Positions 46,035-54,592 of a stretch of DNA of 64,000 nucleotides are shown piece after piece. Both the position numbers and the translations under genes were made by a program. The notes beneath the pieces were generated by a model. The model was not told the origin of the DNA, did no database searches, and saw only the letters and a list, made by a program, of their open reading frames with translations. Origin of the DNA: an uncultured Lentibacter sp. (GTDB taxonomy: Bacteria > Pseudomonadota > Alphaproteobacteria > Rhodobacterales > Rhodobacteraceae); contig CANMGT010000002.1 of assembly GCA_947497495.1 (NCBI GenBank), forward strand, positions 62,001 to 126,000. Reading direction: 5' to 3'. How positions within the stretch are numbered: the first letter of the stretch is position 1; each line of letters starts with the position of its first letter.

Positions 46035-47210
46035 CTAAGCATGCGCGTTTTGCAGCCGGCTCATCAGCTCTTTGATCTCCGCGGCATCAATATTTGCAAA
46101 GGCCACGCGCAACTCCTGCTTTGCGGCAGCCTCGCCTGCGGGGCGGAACATCGTTCCCGGCAGGGTCAGCACGGCGCTTTGGCGCACAAGGCTGCGCGCC
46201 AGCACATCAGAAGCCGTCTCGAACGGGTGCTTGAGGTAGGCGAAATAGGCACCAAGCCCCAGCAGCTCCCAGCCGAGGCCGGCAAGCGGGGCAAACTCGG
46301 CCTCGATCGCGGCGCGGCGTGCGAGAATTTCGGCGCGCTCGCCCGCGAGCCACTGGCTGAGGTTTTGCATCCCCCAAAGCGCGCCGCGTTGGCCAAGCTG
46401 GTTGGGGCAGATCGTGACGGTGTCGAGAAACTTCTCGACTTCGGCGAGCCGCGCTTGCGAGGCAACCATAGCCCCAACACGGTGGCCTGTGAGGCGGTAA
46501 GCTTTGGAAAAGCTGTAAAGCTGGATCAGCGTTTCGGGCCAGCTTGGGTCCGCGAACAGATCATGCGGCGCGCCTGTGCGGCTGTCAAAGTCGCGGTAGG
46601 TTTCATCCACAATCAGCGCTATGCCGTGCTTCTGCGCCATCTCGAAGAAGGCGCGTACCAGGGCAGCGGGGTATTCCACTCCGCCGGGGTTGTTGGGCGT
46701 CACCAGGGCAATCGCGCGGGTGCGCGGCGTGATCTGCGCCTCGGCGGCGTCAGGGTCAGGCAAAAGCCCGGCGCCCGTGGCCAGCGGAACGGTACGCACG
46801 CCAGACATATCAAGCCACATTTTGTGGTTGAAATACCATGGCGTCGGCAGGATGACTTCGTCGCCCTCTGCCGTGAGTGTGGCGATCGCGGCGGCAAAGG
46901 CCTGATTGCAGCCTGAAGTGATCGCAACCTGACTTTCGCCAATCTCGCCTCCATAGGCTGCGCGCCACTGGCTGGCCACTTCGGCGCGAAGCTCGGGCAA
47001 GCCAAGCGTTGGCCCGTAAAGATGCGCGCTGGCGTCATGCATTACGGCCTCGGCCATGGCGGCACGCAAAGGCTCGGGCGGCGCGGCCACAGGCGCGGCT
47101 TGAGACACGTTGAGCAGCGGCATCGCGGCGCTGAACTGGACACCGTCCAACCAGCGGCGCGCTTCTTGCACGGGCGGCGGAAAGGTTGTTGCGGTGCGTG
47201 GCAGCGTCAT
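46035..47210 (-). CDS. Class I/II aminotransferase
   Basis: 391 aa fold-type I PLP aminotransferase. PLP Lys in LYSFSKAYRLTGHRVG; Asp/Tyr pair in LIVDETYRDFDS; ITSGCNQAFAAAI and TPNNPGGVEY are typical. Some homologues are annotated as aspartate or aromatic aminotransferases; the N-terminal PLLNVSQAAP pattern fits a broad amino-acid specificity, so the substrate is open. ATG at 47210 follows GGAGC and gives MTLPRTATTF; the frame is open for 15 more codons upstream. Confidence 0.85.
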   Translation of the reverse strand: MTLPRTATTFPPPVQEARRWLDGVQFSAAMPLLNVSQAAPVAAPPEPLRAAMAEAVMHDASAHLYGPTLGLPELRAEVASQWRAAYGGEIGESQVAITSGCNQAFAAAIATLTAEGDEVILPTPWYFNHKMWLDMSGVRTVPLATGAGLLPDPDAAEAQITPRTRAIALVTPNNPGGVEYPAALVRAFFEMAQKHGIALIVDETYRDFDSRTGAPHDLFADPSWPETLIQLYSFSKAYRLTGHRVGAMVASQARLAEVEKFLDTVTICPNQLGQRGALWGMQNLSQWLAGERAEILARRAAIEAEFAPLAGLGWELLGLGAYFAYLKHPFETASDVLARSLVRQSAVLTLPGTMFRPAGEAAAKQELRVAFANIDAAEIKELMSRLQNAHA

Positions 47211-47231
47211 CGGGCGGCTCCTGTTTTTTCT

Positions 47232-47325
47232 GTAGGATGCCTCCGGCGGGGACATTTGCGAAGAGAAGATGAGGGCACGCCCCCCTATTTCTTCTCTTTA
47301 GAAAATATCCCCCGCGGAGCGTCCT
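47232..47325. repeat. Dispersed intergenic repeat, copy 2 (double, head-to-head)
   Basis: Here the element is present twice in opposite orientation: CCTCCGGCGGGGACATTTGC then GAAGAGAAGATGAGGG on one side, and CCCCCCTATTTCTTCTC then TTTAGAAAATATCCCCCGCG on the other, around a short CACG centre. It can fold into a long imperfect hairpin between the aminotransferase and gpt. Confidence 0.65.
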
Positions 47326-47347
47326 GTCTTCTCAAAGTGGGCAGAGC

Positions 47348-47866
47348 TTAGTCTTTGCCACGATAGGGCTCAACATATTGCAGCGCCATATCCCACGGGA
47401 AAAAGATCCAGGTGTCCTGGCTCACGCCGGTGATAAACGTATCGACCTGCGGCTCACCAGCGGGCTTTGCGTAGACGGTGGCAAAATGTGCATTGGGGTA
47501 GAGGCTGCGCACCAGTTCAAGGGTTTTGCCGCTGTCGACAAGATCGTCGATAACAAGAATGCCCGTGCCGTCGCCCATCAGGCTCGTGTCTGGAGATTTG
47601 AGAACCTGAGCTTCGCTTTGCTGGTCTTCTTTGCCGCCACCCGAGTGGTATGATTTGACAGAGATCGTATCAACGGTGCGGATATCAAGCTCGCGCGCGA
47701 CGATCATGGCAGGGGCCATGCCACCACGGGTGATCGCGACAACGGCCTTCCATGCGCCGTCGTTCGGGCCTTTTCCGTCAAGCCGCCACGCCAGCGCGCG
47801 GCTGTCACGGTGCAATTGATCCCAGCTGATGTGGAAGCCTTTTTCGTGGGGCAAGCGTTCGGTCAT
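47348..47866 (-). CDS. gpt: Xanthine phosphoribosyltransferase
   Basis: 172 aa. Salvages xanthine and guanine with [24 protein letters not shown], and the PRPP-binding motif [19 protein letters not shown], are clear; the C-terminal WIFFPWDM matches the E. coli-type Gpt that associates with the membrane. It is flanked by a LysE-family exporter on the same strand. Confidence 0.94.
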   Translation of the reverse strand: MTERLPHEKGFHISWDQLHRDSRALAWRLDGKGPNDGAWKAVVAITRGGMAPAMIVARELDIRTVDTISVKSYHSGGGKEDQQSEAQVLKSPDTSLMGDGTGILVIDDLVDSGKTLELVRSLYPNAHFATVYAKPAGEPQVDTFITGVSQDTWIFFPWDMALQYVEPYRGKD

Positions 47867-47886
47867 GGCTGCTTTTCCTTTGTCGG

Positions 47887-48498
47887 TTATTTCGAGAAGA
47901 TCAGGCGCAACCCGAGGGCTGCAAGGATGAGGGCTGCGGCGCGGTCAAACCATGGTTTCAGGCGCAGATACCCGGCACGGGCAGGGCCCGCAGAGAGCGC
48001 CAGCGCGAAGGCGGTGTAGACAGCATACTCCACAACAAGGTGGTTGAACGCGATGGTTGCTTTCTCGGTGAGGCTCATGCCCTGTGGGAATATCACCAAG
48101 AGCACCGCCGAGGCGAAAATCACCGACTTCGGGTTGCCGACATTCACTGCAAAGCCCGTGAAGAAAGCGCGGCGCAGGCTCGGGGCTTGGGCGGCAGACG
48201 GCGCAAGCGGCTTGCTGGCGTCTTTCCACATCCCGTAGGCGATGTAGAGCAGGTAGAGCGCACCGCCGGTTTTGAGCGCCACGTAAGCCCATGGAAACAG
48301 CCTGAAGATACCCTCGAGCCCCAGCAGGGCGAAGCCTGTCCAGATCGCGGCCATGGTGCCAAGCCCTAGGCCCGTGACGATGCCCGCCATGCGGCCCGAT
48401 GTGAGCGTGGTTTTGAGAGCTAGCAGAAGCGCAGGCCCGGGGCTGGCCATTGAGGCCAAAAGCGTCAGGTTGAACGCGATGAGATGCCCCAGTTCCAT
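47887..48498 (-). CDS. LysE family translocator
   Basis: 203 aa with about six hydrophobic segments. The N-terminal [21 protein letters not shown] is the RhtB/LysE signature, and [17 protein letters not shown] is the second conserved region. Exports amino acids or related solutes across the inner membrane; the substrate cannot be read from sequence. It begins 4 bp after the fabI stop. Confidence 0.88.
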   Translation of the reverse strand: MELGHLIAFNLTLLASMASPGPALLLALKTTLTSGRMAGIVTGLGLGTMAAIWTGFALLGLEGIFRLFPWAYVALKTGGALYLLYIAYGMWKDASKPLAPSAAQAPSLRRAFFTGFAVNVGNPKSVIFASAVLLVIFPQGMSLTEKATIAFNHLVVEYAVYTAFALALSAGPARAGYLRLKPWFDRAAALILAALGLRLIFSK

Positions 48499-48501
48499 GC
48501 T

Positions 48502-49323
48502 TTAGTCTTTGCGGCCAGTCACAACGTCGATGTCGGGCGCATCGACAGCTTTCATGCCAACAACGTGGTAGCCTGCGTCAACGTGCAGGTTTTCGCCCGT
48601 GACACCTGAGCCGAGGTCTGACAGCAGGTAGAGGGCCGATTTGCCCACATCGTCAATGTTCACATTGCGGCGCAGCGGTGAGTTGAGTTCGTTCCACTTG
48701 AGAATGTAGCGGAAGTCGCCAATGCCGGAGGCGGCCAGCGTCTTGATCGGGCCTGCCGAGATGGCGTTGACGCGGATGCCGTCTTTGCCGAGGTCTTCGG
48801 CGAGATACTTCACAGAGGCTTCCAAAGCGGCCTTGGCCACGCCCATGACGTTGTAGTGCGGCATGACCTGCTCGGCGCCGTAGTATGTCAGCGTGACGGC
48901 CGAGCCGCCCTCTGTCATCAGCTTTTCGGCGCGCGCCATGATGGCGGTGAAGGAATAGACGGAGATGTCCATCGTCATGGTGAAGTTGTCGCGTGAGGTT
49001 TCGACGTAGCGGCCGCGCAGCTCGTTCTTGTCGGAAAAGCCGATGGCATGCACCACGAAGTCAAGCTTGCCCCATTTGGCTTCAAGCTCGGCGAAGAGCG
49101 CGTCCATGCTGGCCTCGTCGGACACATCACAGGGGATAACCATGTCGCTGCCGAGTTGCTCGGCCAGTGGCCCCACGCGCTTGAGCAGCGCTTCGCCCTG
49201 GTAAGAAAAGGCAAGCTCGGCGCCCGCATCAGCGCAGGCCTTGGCGATGCCCCAGGCAATAGACTTGTCGTTGGCAAGGCCCATAATCAGGCCACGTTTG
49301 CCCCTCATCAGTTCATTTGACAT
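48502..49323 (-). CDS. fabI: Enoyl-ACP reductase
   Basis: 273 aa short-chain dehydrogenase, last step of the fatty acid elongation cycle. GLANDKSIAWGIAKACADAG binds NADH; the Tyr-Lys pair is in PHYNVMGVAKAALEASVKYL, with the Tyr-X6-Lys spacing of FabI; SAGPIKTLAASGIGDF is also diagnostic. It is the usual target of triclosan-type inhibitors. Divergent from pdxH, with a 97-bp gap. Confidence 0.97.
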   Translation of the reverse strand: MSNELMRGKRGLIMGLANDKSIAWGIAKACADAGAELAFSYQGEALLKRVGPLAEQLGSDMVIPCDVSDEASMDALFAELEAKWGKLDFVVHAIGFSDKNELRGRYVETSRDNFTMTMDISVYSFTAIMARAEKLMTEGGSAVTLTYYGAEQVMPHYNVMGVAKAALEASVKYLAEDLGKDGIRVNAISAGPIKTLAASGIGDFRYILKWNELNSPLRRNVNIDDVGKSALYLLSDLGSGVTGENLHVDAGYHVVGMKAVDAPDIDVVTGRKD

Positions 49324-49420
49324 CTTTGTTCTCCGCCCGCTCTTTCAGTTCTTTAACTTGTGATTGAAGTCTTTAGGCGATTGGCTACTGTGCTTCAAGC
49401 TAAAGAGAAGGTTTTGGGAT

Positions 49421-50026
49421 ATGTCAGACAGAAGCGGTATCTTCGCAGGAGATGATCCATTCGCCATCGCCCGCGCGTGGCTTGCAGAGGCGGAAGCGCA
49501 AGAAGTGAACGACGCGAACGCGATTGCCCTGAGCACGGTTGACGCCAGCGGGCTGCCAAACGCGCGCATGGTGCTGCTCAAAGACATCGAAGACGACGGT
49601 TTCGTGTTTTACACCAACTACGGCTCGTCCAAAGCGCAAGAGCTGGACAGCGCGGGCAAGGCGGCCTTTGTGATGCACCACAAAAGCCTGCGCCGCCAGA
49701 TTCGCGTGCGCGGCAACGTGAGCCGCGAAGAGGGCCCGCAGGCCGACGCTTACTACGCCTCCCGCTCGCTCAAAAGCCGCCTCGGGGCTTGGGCCTCGCG
49801 CCAGTCGCAACCCTTGGCCTCACGCAGCAGCCTGATGGCGAAAGTCGCACGGGTCACAGCCGAGCACGGCACTGCGCCCACGCGGCCGCCGTTTTGGGGC
49901 GGCTACCGGATCGACCCTGTCGAGATCGAATTTTGGGCTGATGGGGCCTTCCGGTTGCATGATCGCTTCAAATGGACGCGCGATGCGAGAGGGCAGGACT
50001 GGAAAGTCGAACGCCTAAACCCTTAA
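49421..50026 (+). CDS. pdxH: Pyridoxamine 5'-phosphate oxidase
   Basis: 201 aa. FMN-dependent last step of PLP synthesis. [20 protein letters not shown], the FMN-binding [22 protein letters not shown] and [13 protein letters not shown] are present. ATG at 49421 ([15 protein letters not shown]) is chosen from the conserved N-terminus; the frame is open 19 codons further upstream but with no ribosome-binding site. Single gene. Confidence 0.95.
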   Translation: MSDRSGIFAGDDPFAIARAWLAEAEAQEVNDANAIALSTVDASGLPNARMVLLKDIEDDGFVFYTNYGSSKAQELDSAGKAAFVMHHKSLRRQIRVRGNVSREEGPQADAYYASRSLKSRLGAWASRQSQPLASRSSLMAKVARVTAEHGTAPTRPPFWGGYRIDPVEIEFWADGAFRLHDRFKWTRDARGQDWKVERLNP

Positions 50027-50158
50027 AGCGCTATAGTTTACAAGGCTCGCCCAGGTTGCCCGCCCTGTTTTTCCCGTTTTGCCCTTGAATCTGCCTGACC
50101 ATTCAGCGCAGAACTTAGGTGGGGACGGAGTGAAACAGATAGGAAGACTACACCTAAC

Positions 50159-50674
50159 GTGGAAGAACATGAGATCGTCACGGGCAGCGTGAAGTGGTTC
50201 GATCCTGTCAAAGGGTTCGGATTTGTTATCGCCGATGCCGGAGGGCCGGATATATTGCTGCACGCCAATGTGCTGCGCAATTATGGCCAGAGTTCAGTCG
50301 CCGATGGGGCGCTGGTTAAAATAGCTGTGCAAGCCACAGAGCGGGGCCGTCAGGCCGTTGAAGTGCTGAGTATCGAAGTCGCAGACGTGAGCGATGGGCC
50401 GGTGCTGGACGACTTTGAGGACATTGCCCCCGAAGTCTTGGCCAATGCTGTGCTTGAGCCTGCCCGCGTCAAGTGGTTTGACAAGGGCAAGGGTTTTGGC
50501 TTCGCCAATCTGTTCGGGCGCGAAGAAGATGTGTTTGTGCATGTCGAGGTTTTGCGCCGCTCGGGCCTTTCGGACCTGCAGCCCGGGGAAGCCATTGCAA
50601 TCAAGGTGGTCGACGGCACGCGCGGGCGTATGGCAACGGAGGTTTTTGCTTGGGAAATGGCGCTCAAAGACTAG
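50159..50674 (+). CDS. Cold shock protein with two cold shock domains
   Basis: 171 aa with two RNA/DNA-binding CSDs. The first (about 8-70) has GSVKWFDPVKGFGFVI; the second (about 100-165) has ARVKWFDKGKGFGFANLF and EDVFVHVEVL. Each carries the KGFGF RNP1 motif. Most bacterial CSPs have one domain; the double form is common in alphaproteobacteria. The start is GTG at 50159, with only a distant purine-rich site upstream. The DUF192 gene starts inside its 3' end. Confidence 0.9.
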   Translation: MEEHEIVTGSVKWFDPVKGFGFVIADAGGPDILLHANVLRNYGQSSVADGALVKIAVQATERGRQAVEVLSIEVADVSDGPVLDDFEDIAPEVLANAVLEPARVKWFDKGKGFGFANLFGREEDVFVHVEVLRRSGLSDLQPGEAIAIKVVDGTRGRMATEVFAWEMALKD

Positions 50675-51135
50675 CGGCTCTCTTGAGCGCGGTTCTGGTA
50701 TTTGCCCTTTCAAGTGCCGCTCAGGCCGAATGCCATGCTGATCAGGTAGAACTGCGCGGGCCCTGGGGGCAGGCGCGGTTCAATGTCGAGGTTGTCGACA
50801 CGCCGCGCAGCCGTGCCACGGGCCTGATGCATCGGGAAAGCCTGCCGATGAGCGCTGGCATGCTGTTTGTCTACGAGGCAGAAGCGCCTGTGGCCTTCTG
50901 GATGCGCAACACCTTGATTTCGCTTGATATGATCTTCGTCGACAGGCGAGGCGTTGTGCGGCAGGTACACCACAAGGCCGTTCCACGGGATGAAACGATG
51001 ATCCCCAGTGGGCAGCCTGTTCTGGCAGTTCTTGAGATCAACGGCGGGCTGGCCAAGGCGCTTGGCATCGTGGCGGGCAGCGAGATGCGCTTTGACGGTT
51101 TTGATCAGTCAGAGGCGGCTTGGCCCTGCAAATAG
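50650..51135 (+). CDS. DUF192 family exported protein
   Basis: 161 aa. Signal peptide at 1-26 (LAALLSAVLVFALSSAAQA), then the DUF192 beta-barrel domain (FNVEVVDTPRSRATGLMHRE, AGMLFVYEAEAPVAFWMRNT, LISLDMIFVD). Function of the family is not established. It begins with TTG at 50650, 25 bp inside the cold-shock gene, with GGAGG (50638-50642) at a good 7-nt spacing, so the unusual start is well supported. Its 3' end overlaps the glucokinase gene by 31 bp, tail to tail. Confidence 0.87.
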   Translation: MGNGAQRLAALLSAVLVFALSSAAQAECHADQVELRGPWGQARFNVEVVDTPRSRATGLMHRESLPMSAGMLFVYEAEAPVAFWMRNTLISLDMIFVDRRGVVRQVHHKAVPRDETMIPSGQPVLAVLEINGGLAKALGIVAGSEMRFDGFDQSEAAWPCK

Positions 51136-51974
51136 GCAGCCGCGCCTGTAAGCGCTGCAACTTCGTCCTTCAAGACGCTGATTGTAAATGATTTAACCAG
51201 ATCAAGGTAAGTACCTTTCGCGGTGTAACTTTCGGCAAACTCGGGATGCGCGAGCTGCGCTGCAAGGGCGCGCCCGACGCTTCCGGCAAGCCAGATACCG
51301 CCTTCGGGAAGGTGCGTGAGCGCCAGGTCAGCCAGGCAATGCCCCAACAGCCTGAGCGCCAGAGCAAGCGTCTCTGGTGGCCAGTCCGCGCTGAGGCTGC
51401 GCGCTGTGCGTGCCTCTCCGGTGAGGGCGACGTGGAGCCGCTCAAGCCCAGCGCCAGAGAGCACGCTTTCAAGCGCGTTTGCGCCGTAAGCTTCGCTGCA
51501 GCGAGTGAGGATTTCGGCGTCAGCCCTGTCAGGCAGATGCGGCAAGCGTCTGTGCCCCGACTCAGAGGGGGGCACATATGCCGCGGCGTTGACACTGTAC
51601 AGCACCGCCACGTTCAGCCCTGTGCCGATATTGAGCACCAGTTTACGGGTGTGCGGCGCGCCCAGAGGGCCAAGAGCGTAGCCCAGCGCCTGCATGTCAT
51701 TGAGCAAATGCACCTCGGCGATGGGCAGTTTGGCGGCGCGGATCTGCCAGTCGTGGTTGGTGAGCGCGACAGTGTCGTGCTGCACAACGCCTGCCGCCGC
51801 GATACAGGCCCTTGCAGGCGCCGCGCGCCCCTCTAGATAGGACGCGAGAGCGGCGTCAAACGTGGCGAACTGGCGGTTAGGCACCTGCCAGAGGCTGCCC
51901 GCAAGCAACTGTCCCGCGTGGGCGAGGGCAAAGCGGCTGTTGGTGCCGCCGATGTCTGCTACGAGGTCTGTCAT
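51105..51974 (-). CDS. glk: Glucokinase
   Basis: 289 aa ROK/hexokinase-fold kinase of the bacterial Glk group. DLVADIGGTNSRFALA is the phosphate loop; LNDMQALGYALG carries the catalytic Asp; LNIGTGLNVAV and PSESGHRRLPHL (zinc-free type) follow. It feeds glucose-6-phosphate to the Entner-Doudoroff route, whose edd-eda genes are near the start of the window. ATG at 51974 is chosen since upstream in-frame codons lie in the terminator of the next operon. Confidence 0.9.
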   Translation of the reverse strand: MTDLVADIGGTNSRFALAHAGQLLAGSLWQVPNRQFATFDAALASYLEGRAAPARACIAAAGVVQHDTVALTNHDWQIRAAKLPIAEVHLLNDMQALGYALGPLGAPHTRKLVLNIGTGLNVAVLYSVNAAAYVPPSESGHRRLPHLPDRADAEILTRCSEAYGANALESVLSGAGLERLHVALTGEARTARSLSADWPPETLALALRLLGHCLADLALTHLPEGGIWLAGSVGRALAAQLAHPEFAESYTAKGTYLDLVKSFTISVLKDEVAALTGAAAYLQGQAASD

Positions 51975-52000
51975 CCGCTTAGGCTGGCATAGGAATGCAC

Positions 52001-52031
52001 AAAAGAAAACGCCCCGCAGCATGGCGAGGCG
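52001..52031 (-). terminator. Rho-independent terminator behind the methyltransferase operon
   Basis: On the minus strand CGCCTCGC (52031-52024), loop CATGCT, GCGGGGCG (52017-52010) with one G-T pair, followed by TTTTCTTTT. It lies 33 nt after the cobalamin methyltransferase stop. Confidence 0.85.
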
Positions 52032-52063
52032 TTATTCGGTGTGCAGCGCGTTTGCTTGCGGAC

Positions 52064-53143
52064 TTATCCGCGGCGGCGTCCGCCTGTGCGGCCTGCGCGG
52101 CCACGGCCTTCCTGTCCGGCTTTGGGCGCGATTTTGTTGGTGCGGATCCAGTCGGCGCCACCGTCGTCGTTGTTGGTCAGGAAGTTGGCGGCGCGGATGG
52201 CCTCCATTTCCTTGCCAGCGCGCGGCTTGGTTGAGCCCATGCCAAACATCTGCACAAAGGCCTCGTCATCCATGCCTTCGGGGATGATGATGCCGGCGGC
52301 TTCCACTTCGGCGCGCTTCTCGGCCAGTTTTGTGGGGCCAACGGGCAGCGCGACCGGGTTCATGATCGCTGAGGTCATGCCGGCCGTGATGGCCATTGGC
52401 AGGAAAGCGTTGTTGATGCCGTGGCGGTTGGGCAGGCCAAAGGAGATGTTTGAGGCCCCGCAAGTTGTGTTCACGCCCAGCTCTTCGCGCAGGCGGCGCA
52501 CGAGAGTGAAGACTTGCAAGCCAGCCGTGCCCATCGCGCCGATCGGCATCACCAGAGGATCAACCACGATGTCATGCGCGGGGATGCCAAAGTCGGCGGC
52601 GCGCTCGACGATCTTCTTGGCGACGGCAAAGCGCACGTCAGGGTCTTCAGAGATGCCCGTGTCGTCATTTGAAATCGCCACAACCGGCACGTTGTATTTT
52701 TTCACCAGCGGCAGGACAAGCTCGAGACGCTCTTCCTCGCCCGTCACGGAGTTGAGCAGCGGGCGGCCTTCGGCGGCGGCAAGGCCAGCTTCAAGCGCGC
52801 CGGGAACAGAGCTGTCGATGCACAGCGGGCAGTCTGTCACGGCCTGCACCACTTCGATGAGTTGTTTCATCAGCGGCGGCTCAACAAAGTTGTTGTCCGC
52901 ATAGCGCGGGTCTTCGGCCATTTTGCCCGAGAAAACCGCGCCCGAGTTGATGTCCAGAATAGTGGCCCCAGCCGCGACTTGCGCGATGGCGTCAGCTTCA
53001 ACGCGTGAGAAATCCCCGCGCTCAAGCTCCTCGTTGAGGATCTTGCGGCCTGTTGGGTTGATGCGCTCACCAATGACGGAGAAGGGCTGATCAAAGCCGA
53101 TGATGGCTGTCTTGGTCTTGGATTCAACGATTGTTCTGGTCAT
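52064..53143 (-). CDS. Methyltetrahydrofolate-cobalamin methyltransferase family protein
   Basis: 359 aa. A pterin-binding TIM barrel of the dihydropteroate synthase superfamily: FSVIGERINPTGRK, AGATILDINSGAVFS, PLCIDSSVPGALEAGL, VVDPLVMPIGAM and TTCGASNISFGLP match MtgA/AcsE-like enzymes that move a methyl group between tetrahydrofolate and a corrinoid. The C-terminal 20 residues are a basic Gly/Arg-rich tail (GRGRAGRTGGRRRG), which is unusual for the fold. Start is ATG at 53143. It follows the MetF-like gene by 11 bp. Confidence 0.88.
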   Translation of the reverse strand: MTRTIVESKTKTAIIGFDQPFSVIGERINPTGRKILNEELERGDFSRVEADAIAQVAAGATILDINSGAVFSGKMAEDPRYADNNFVEPPLMKQLIEVVQAVTDCPLCIDSSVPGALEAGLAAAEGRPLLNSVTGEEERLELVLPLVKKYNVPVVAISNDDTGISEDPDVRFAVAKKIVERAADFGIPAHDIVVDPLVMPIGAMGTAGLQVFTLVRRLREELGVNTTCGASNISFGLPNRHGINNAFLPMAITAGMTSAIMNPVALPVGPTKLAEKRAEVEAAGIIIPEGMDDEAFVQMFGMGSTKPRAGKEMEAIRAANFLTNNDDGGADWIRTNKIAPKAGQEGRGRAGRTGGRRRG

Positions 53144-53154
53144 GTCAGCGCTTT

Positions 53155-54087
53155 CTATGAGTTGTTTGCTGGCACGCCCGAGGCGCCGCCATTGTCTGTC
53201 GCCCATGCGGCGTTGGTTTTGATGCCGCCGAGCGGGAAGAAGTGAACCTTCTCGATATTGAAATCGGGGTTGGCGGCTTTGTGGGCGGCCAGCTCGGCGA
53301 GCACCTCTGTCGGCTCGTAGGGCAAGAGCAGCTTGGTTACATCCAGCGCGCGTTTTTGCAGCACTTTCAAAGACGGCCCGACACCGCAAGCGATGGCAAA
53401 TTTTATCAGCGTTTGCAGCTTGGCTGGGCCCGCGATGCCGATGTGGACCGGCAGGTCTATACCGGCCTCGGCAAGGCTATCAACCCATTTGATGATCGGG
53501 CCTGCCTCAAAGGCGAACTGCGTGGCAAGGGCCATTTTGGCGTCAGATGTTTCCGAGAAATTCTGTTTCCATTGAAGGGCTTCCTCGACGTTCTTCATGC
53601 CACCTTTCGGGTCAATGTCGCGGTTTCCTTCGGGGTGTCCGGCGACGTGCAGGTGCTTGAAGCCCGCCTTGCCAAACAGGCCTGTTTCCAGAAGCTGCAT
53701 CGAGCTGTCAAAGGCACCGTGCGGCTCGGCGACACCGCCCGCAAGCAAGAGCGCTTGGCTCACATTGGCCTCGCCCTGATACATCGCGATCCAGTTTGCC
53801 AGCGTCGCTTCGTCCTTGATGATGCGCGCGGGGAAATGCGGCATGACATCATAGCCCTCGGCGTTGATGCGCTTGGCGGTGGCAACCATTTCCTCGATCG
53901 GTGTGCCTTCGATATGCGCCACATAAACGCGGGTGCCATTCGGCAGGATGTCGCGGAAATCCTCAACCTTGGAGGCGGTGCGGGGCATCACCTCGATGGA
54001 ATAGCCCTGCAGGAAAGCCTCCATCTGGGCGGCGTTACCAGCAGGGGCCTTGGCGTCGGTTTTGCGGCGGAAATTCAATAAAGCCAT
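53155..54087 (-). CDS. Methylenetetrahydrofolate reductase family protein
   Basis: 310 aa FAD-dependent TIM barrel of the MetF family, though rather divergent. Seen: SIEVMPRTASKVEDFRDILP (the usual Glu region), GYDVMPHFPARII, LLLAGGVAEPHGAF, HLHVAGHPEGNRDI and QFAFEAGPIIKWVDSL. Together with the adjacent corrinoid methyltransferase it probably handles methyl-THF from methyl donors such as DMSP or glycine betaine rather than serving methionine synthesis; this is inference. ATG at 54087 follows GGGAGG; a start seven codons earlier would overlap the neighbour's stop. Confidence 0.85.
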   Translation of the reverse strand: MALLNFRRKTDAKAPAGNAAQMEAFLQGYSIEVMPRTASKVEDFRDILPNGTRVYVAHIEGTPIEEMVATAKRINAEGYDVMPHFPARIIKDEATLANWIAMYQGEANVSQALLLAGGVAEPHGAFDSSMQLLETGLFGKAGFKHLHVAGHPEGNRDIDPKGGMKNVEEALQWKQNFSETSDAKMALATQFAFEAGPIIKWVDSLAEAGIDLPVHIGIAGPAKLQTLIKFAIACGVGPSLKVLQKRALDVTKLLLPYEPTEVLAELAAHKAANPDFNIEKVHFFPLGGIKTNAAWATDNGGASGVPANNS

Positions 54088-54104
54088 GGTGGCCTCCCAG
54101 ATGC

Positions 54105-54410
54105 TCATTTGGCTGTTGCCCAGCCTTCGTTTGCGATCAGCGTTTTCAGGCGCTCTTGGTCAAATTCGGCGTCGATGCGAGCGACTTCAGCAGCGGCGAT
54201 CTCGGCAGGCTCGCCCTCAAGCGAGACGGGGGCGGCTTTGCGCCATTCGGCCATATAGGCGTCGCCGTCCTTGGCGCCGATCTTCATGGCTGCGCGGTCG
54301 ATCGCTTGTTCAAAGCGTTCGGGCAGGGGGCCTTTAGAGCCACGGCGGCCCTTGCCCACAATCACTTGGGCAGGAATGTCGCGCCAATACACGATGGTTA
54401 CATCCGGCAT
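54105..54410 (-). CDS. 'Virulence factor' domain protein (PF13769 type), one-carbon cluster
   Basis: 101 aa soluble protein: DVTIVYWRDIPAQVIVGKG, PERFEQAIDRAAMKIGAKD, YMAEWRK. I recognise it as the small family labelled virulence factor in databases; that name has no functional basis here. It is regularly next to MetF-like and corrinoid methyltransferase genes, and here it is the first gene of that three-gene run, 17 bp before the MetF-like start. A role in the one-carbon pathway is inferred from position. Confidence 0.75.
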   Translation of the reverse strand: MPDVTIVYWRDIPAQVIVGKGRRGSKGPLPERFEQAIDRAAMKIGAKDGDAYMAEWRKAAPVSLEGEPAEIAAAEVARIDAEFDQERLKTLIANEGWATAK

Positions 54411-54516
54411 CTTTGATTCCCTCTCTCGTTCTTTGAATACCTACGCTAGCCGCGCACGCTCTCAGGGCTCGTTTTCGACACCACAAGGTTTTTGAGCGAC
54501 CTCGCGTGCAATCTGC

Positions 54517-54553
54517 CCCAAAAAGCATCAGGGGCGCCAGTGCGGCCCCCCTG
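54517..54553 (-). terminator. Probable terminator behind phoX
   Basis: On the minus strand CAGGGGGGCC (54553-54544) and GGCGCCCCTG (54538-54529) form an imperfect GC stem, followed a few bases later by TTTTT. It lies 40 nt after the phoX stop. Confidence 0.6.
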
Positions 54554-54592
54554 AAAGTTTTTCATAGTCTTGATGAGGGTCAGGCAGCGTCT

